Shown here piece by piece: positions 14,298 through 15,622 of a DNA stretch of 15,622 nucleotides. Origin of the DNA: an uncultured Mucilaginibacter sp. (GTDB lineage: Bacteria > Bacteroidota > Bacteroidia > Sphingobacteriales > Sphingobacteriaceae); the NCBI RefSeq assembly GCF_946481715.1, contig NZ_CAMLOV010000135.1:1-15622 (forward strand). Direction: 5' to 3'. Below the pieces are notes generated by a model. The model was not told the DNA's origin and ran no database searches. It saw nothing but the letters and a program-made list of their open reading frames with translations. Each line of letters opens with the position of its first letter. Positions within the stretch are counted from its first letter, which is position 1. The translations under genes were made by a program, and so were the position numbers.

Positions 14298-14316
14298 TTG
14301 CCGGGAGCTTCGGCAA
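14298..14316. promoter_or_regulatory. Dyad in the divergent VOC-esterase spacer
   Basis: TTGCCG (14298-14303), seven bases, CGGCAA (14311-14316) is a perfect 6-bp inverted repeat. It lies between a possible minus-strand -7 box TACCTTTA (14290-14283) of the VOC gene and the likely -33 of the esterase gene (14325). It could be an operator for both divergent genes or a leader hairpin. No regulator gene is adjacent. Confidence 0.35.
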
Positions 14317-14324
14317 GTACATTC

Positions 14325-14353
14325 TTGTTACTTATCTTAAAATCTTACATTTA
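14325..14353 (+). promoter_or_regulatory. Candidate promoter of the esterase gene
   Basis: TTG (14325-14327) is followed after 18 bases by TACATTTA (14346-14353), which differs from TAnnTTTG only in the last base. The spacing fits the phylum consensus and would give a leader of roughly 25 bases before ATG 14385. Confidence 0.4.
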
Positions 14354-14384
14354 ACCTCAGATAGCCTCCGTTAAACCGACGTAA

Positions 14385-15494
14385 ATGAACATAGCAAAAA
14401 TAATTACCCGCAGCATAGCGGCCGGCCTATTGTTTCAAATAATGTGTATATCAGCGCCCGCCATAGCGCAGGTGCCCACCCGCGATGCGCACACACCGGG
14501 TTATGTAAAAGCCACCGAACTGCCTGATGGAGGCATCCCTTCGCCCAGCGCCAACGGTAATTTTATTATCGGCCCAACGCACAACCCTGCACCGCAATCC
14601 CTGCCGCAACCCAACGTACCGCATGGTACTGTATTCCGTTTTGCCATCGAATCTGCGGATAGCAAAATTTACCCCGGCATTGCCCGCGAACCCAATACTT
14701 TCGGCACGCCGGATCCCGCAAACCCGGCCAGGCTTATTGTTACCACCAGCCACCCCGCCACATACACGCGCCAGCTGGCTGTGTATGTACCCAAGCAATA
14801 TGTTGCAGGCACAGCCGCACCCATCATTATTGGTGCCGACGGCCCCGACAACCTGCTTTTTACGGTGTTGGATAACCTGATTGCAGAAGGCAAAGTGCCG
14901 CCTATGGTGGCTATCTCTATTGGCAATGGCAGCGGCGACGCCCAGGGTAGCCAGCGCGGGCTGGAATATGATACCATGAGCGGGCTTTATGCCGAATTTG
15001 TGGAAAAGGAAATACTGCCGTTGGTAGAAAGCAAGTGTGGCGTGAAACTCAGCAAAGACCCCGATGCGCGCGCTACCATGGGCGGCAGTTCGGGTGGTTC
15101 ATGCGCGCTTATTATGGCCTGGTATCACCCGGAGTTATATCACCGTGTGCTTACCTATTCGGGTACATTTATAAATCAGCAATGGCCTTACAATCCAAAA
15201 ACGCCACAGGGTGCCTGGGGCTTCCACGCAACGCTCATCCCCAAAAGCCGCCCAAAACCCCTAAGGATATGGATGGAAGTAGGTGACCGCGACCTATATA
15301 ACCCCAATATTATGCGCGATGATATGCACGACTGGGTGCTTGCCAACGAAGAAATGGCAAAAGCCCTTGCTGCAAAAAACTATCAGTACCAATTTGTTTT
15401 TGCGCGCAACGCCGGGCATGTAGACCATAAAGTAAAAATGCAAACATTGCCGGAAGCATTGGAATGGCTTTGGAAGGATTACAAGAAAAGGTGA
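14385..15494 (+). CDS. Secreted esterase-like alpha/beta hydrolase
   Basis: The 369-residue protein has a signal peptide ending at AIA (26-28), so it acts in the periplasm or outside. After a Pro/Asn-rich stretch (about 30-82) comes an alpha/beta-hydrolase domain of the putative esterase family that includes enterochelin esterase and feruloyl esterase relatives. The conserved strand RQLAVYVPKQYV (129-140) leads into the core. RGLEYDTMSGLYAEFVEKEILPLVE (191-215) precedes the nucleophile elbow MGGSSGG, where Ser235 fits GxSxG. The acid is probably Asp301 or Asp303 in MEVGDRDLYN, and the base His345 in NAGHVDHK (His348 is an alternative). The triad is thus complete; the natural substrate cannot be read from sequence. 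It looks more GC-rich by eye than the kinase and PKD genes, but this was not measured. It stands alone, divergent from the VOC gene and convergent with tRNA-Pro. Confidence 0.9.
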   Translation: MNIAKIITRSIAAGLLFQIMCISAPAIAQVPTRDAHTPGYVKATELPDGGIPSPSANGNFIIGPTHNPAPQSLPQPNVPHGTVFRFAIESADSKIYPGIAREPNTFGTPDPANPARLIVTTSHPATYTRQLAVYVPKQYVAGTAAPIIIGADGPDNLLFTVLDNLIAEGKVPPMVAISIGNGSGDAQGSQRGLEYDTMSGLYAEFVEKEILPLVESKCGVKLSKDPDARATMGGSSGGSCALIMAWYHPELYHRVLTYSGTFINQQWPYNPKTPQGAWGFHATLIPKSRPKPLRIWMEVGDRDLYNPNIMRDDMHDWVLANEEMAKALAAKNYQYQFVFARNAGHVDHKVKMQTLPEALEWLWKDYKKR

Positions 15495-15528
15495 GTAGTT
15501 GACTTGAGTGTTTTGCGATAACGCGTAT

Positions 15529-15560
15529 AAAAAAAGCCCTGTTCTCTTTAGAACAAGGCT
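15529..15560 (-). terminator. Rho-independent terminator of the tRNA-Pro transcript
   Basis: On the minus strand AGCCTTGTTCT (15560-15550) pairs with AGAACAGGGCT (15545-15535) over 11 positions, with one T-G wobble and a four-base loop. It is followed by T7 (15535-15529). It lies six bases after the tRNA 3' end. On plus it has no T-run but sits 40 bases beyond the esterase stop. Confidence 0.88.
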
Positions 15561-15566
15561 CAATCG

Positions 15567-15622
15567 TCGGGATGAGAAGATTCGAACTTCCGACCTCCAG
15601 CACCCCATGCTGGCGCGATACC
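15567..15622 (-). tRNA. tRNA-Pro (anticodon GGG), 3' part, 5' end outside window
   Basis: The minus strand shows the end of the D-arm, the anticodon stem CCAGC/GCTGG with loop ATGGGGT (15608-15602), giving anticodon GGG (15606-15604) for proline, a five-base variable loop, the T-arm GGAAG-TTCGAAT-CTTCT, the 3' acceptor strand CATCCCG (15574-15568) and discriminator A (15567). The next bases are CGA, so CCA is not encoded and must be added after transcription. The 5' acceptor strand and most of the D-arm lie beyond base 15622. Confidence 0.93.

Noticed and set aside
14451..14977. Several minus-strand and alternative plus-strand open frames within the esterase gene.
   Set aside because: The relatively GC-rich coding sequence leaves few stops in other frames; none shows a domain or a start signal.
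1..15622. A defence island, prophage, conjugative element, toxin-antitoxin pair or insertion sequence.
   Set aside because: I looked for integrase, transposase, restriction, nuclease or toxin motifs and terminal repeats on both strands and found none; the genes are mostly housekeeping, sensory and envelope functions.

Overview
The window looks like an ordinary chromosomal segment of a member of the Bacteroidota, most likely a Sphingobacteriaceae soil or plant bacterium of the Mucilaginibacter/Pedobacter kind. The reasons are: three upstream regions with the TAnnTTTG -7 promoter motif of this phylum; almost no Shine-Dalgarno sequences; menaquinone genes of the futalosine route; a TPR-containing histidine kinase; lipoproteins with a PKD or OmpA module; and a tRNA gene without an encoded CCA. 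The assignment rests on these features and on protein family resemblance, not on a database search.

Layout. Positions 1-412 hold the C-terminal part of an ATP-dependent DNA ligase. It meets head-on, with one base between the stop codons, a minus-strand pair mqnB-mqnD (futalosine hydrolase and 1,4-dihydroxy-6-naphthoate synthase). mqnB shares a 75-bp divergent promoter region with a plus-strand pterin pair: a C-x5-HGH type 6-pyruvoyl-tetrahydropterin synthase relative and folE. A repeat-rich spacer follows, then fabD. After fabD comes a very large NtrY-like membrane histidine kinase (1247 aa) that faces a second histidine kinase with TPR repeats on the minus strand. An M28 metallopeptidase also lies on the minus strand. 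An OmpA-type lipoprotein gene then converges on a PKD-domain lipoprotein gene across a strong bidirectional terminator. The right end carries a small VOC-family protein (minus), a divergently transcribed secreted esterase-like protein (plus), and the 3' part of tRNA-Pro(GGG) with its terminator (minus).

How the genes relate. The mqn genes make menaquinone precursors. FolE makes dihydroneopterin triphosphate, which the adjacent PTPS-type enzyme can use directly. FabD feeds malonyl-ACP to fatty acid synthesis. The two kinases have no response regulator beside them. M28 peptidase, OmpA lipoprotein, PKD lipoprotein and esterase all carry export signals and would act in the envelope or outside the cell.

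No defence island, CRISPR array, phage, conjugative element or complete IS is visible, and I do not see a clearly new multi-gene system. The most unusual signals are small: repeat-like peptides inside MqnB and MqnD, a probable leaderless mqnB transcript, the odd start of the large kinase (a 9-codon ORF overlapping a TTG, with an A5 run), the AACTAATGAAC-type repeat cluster before fabD, and an unexplained coding-like stretch downstream of the VOC gene.
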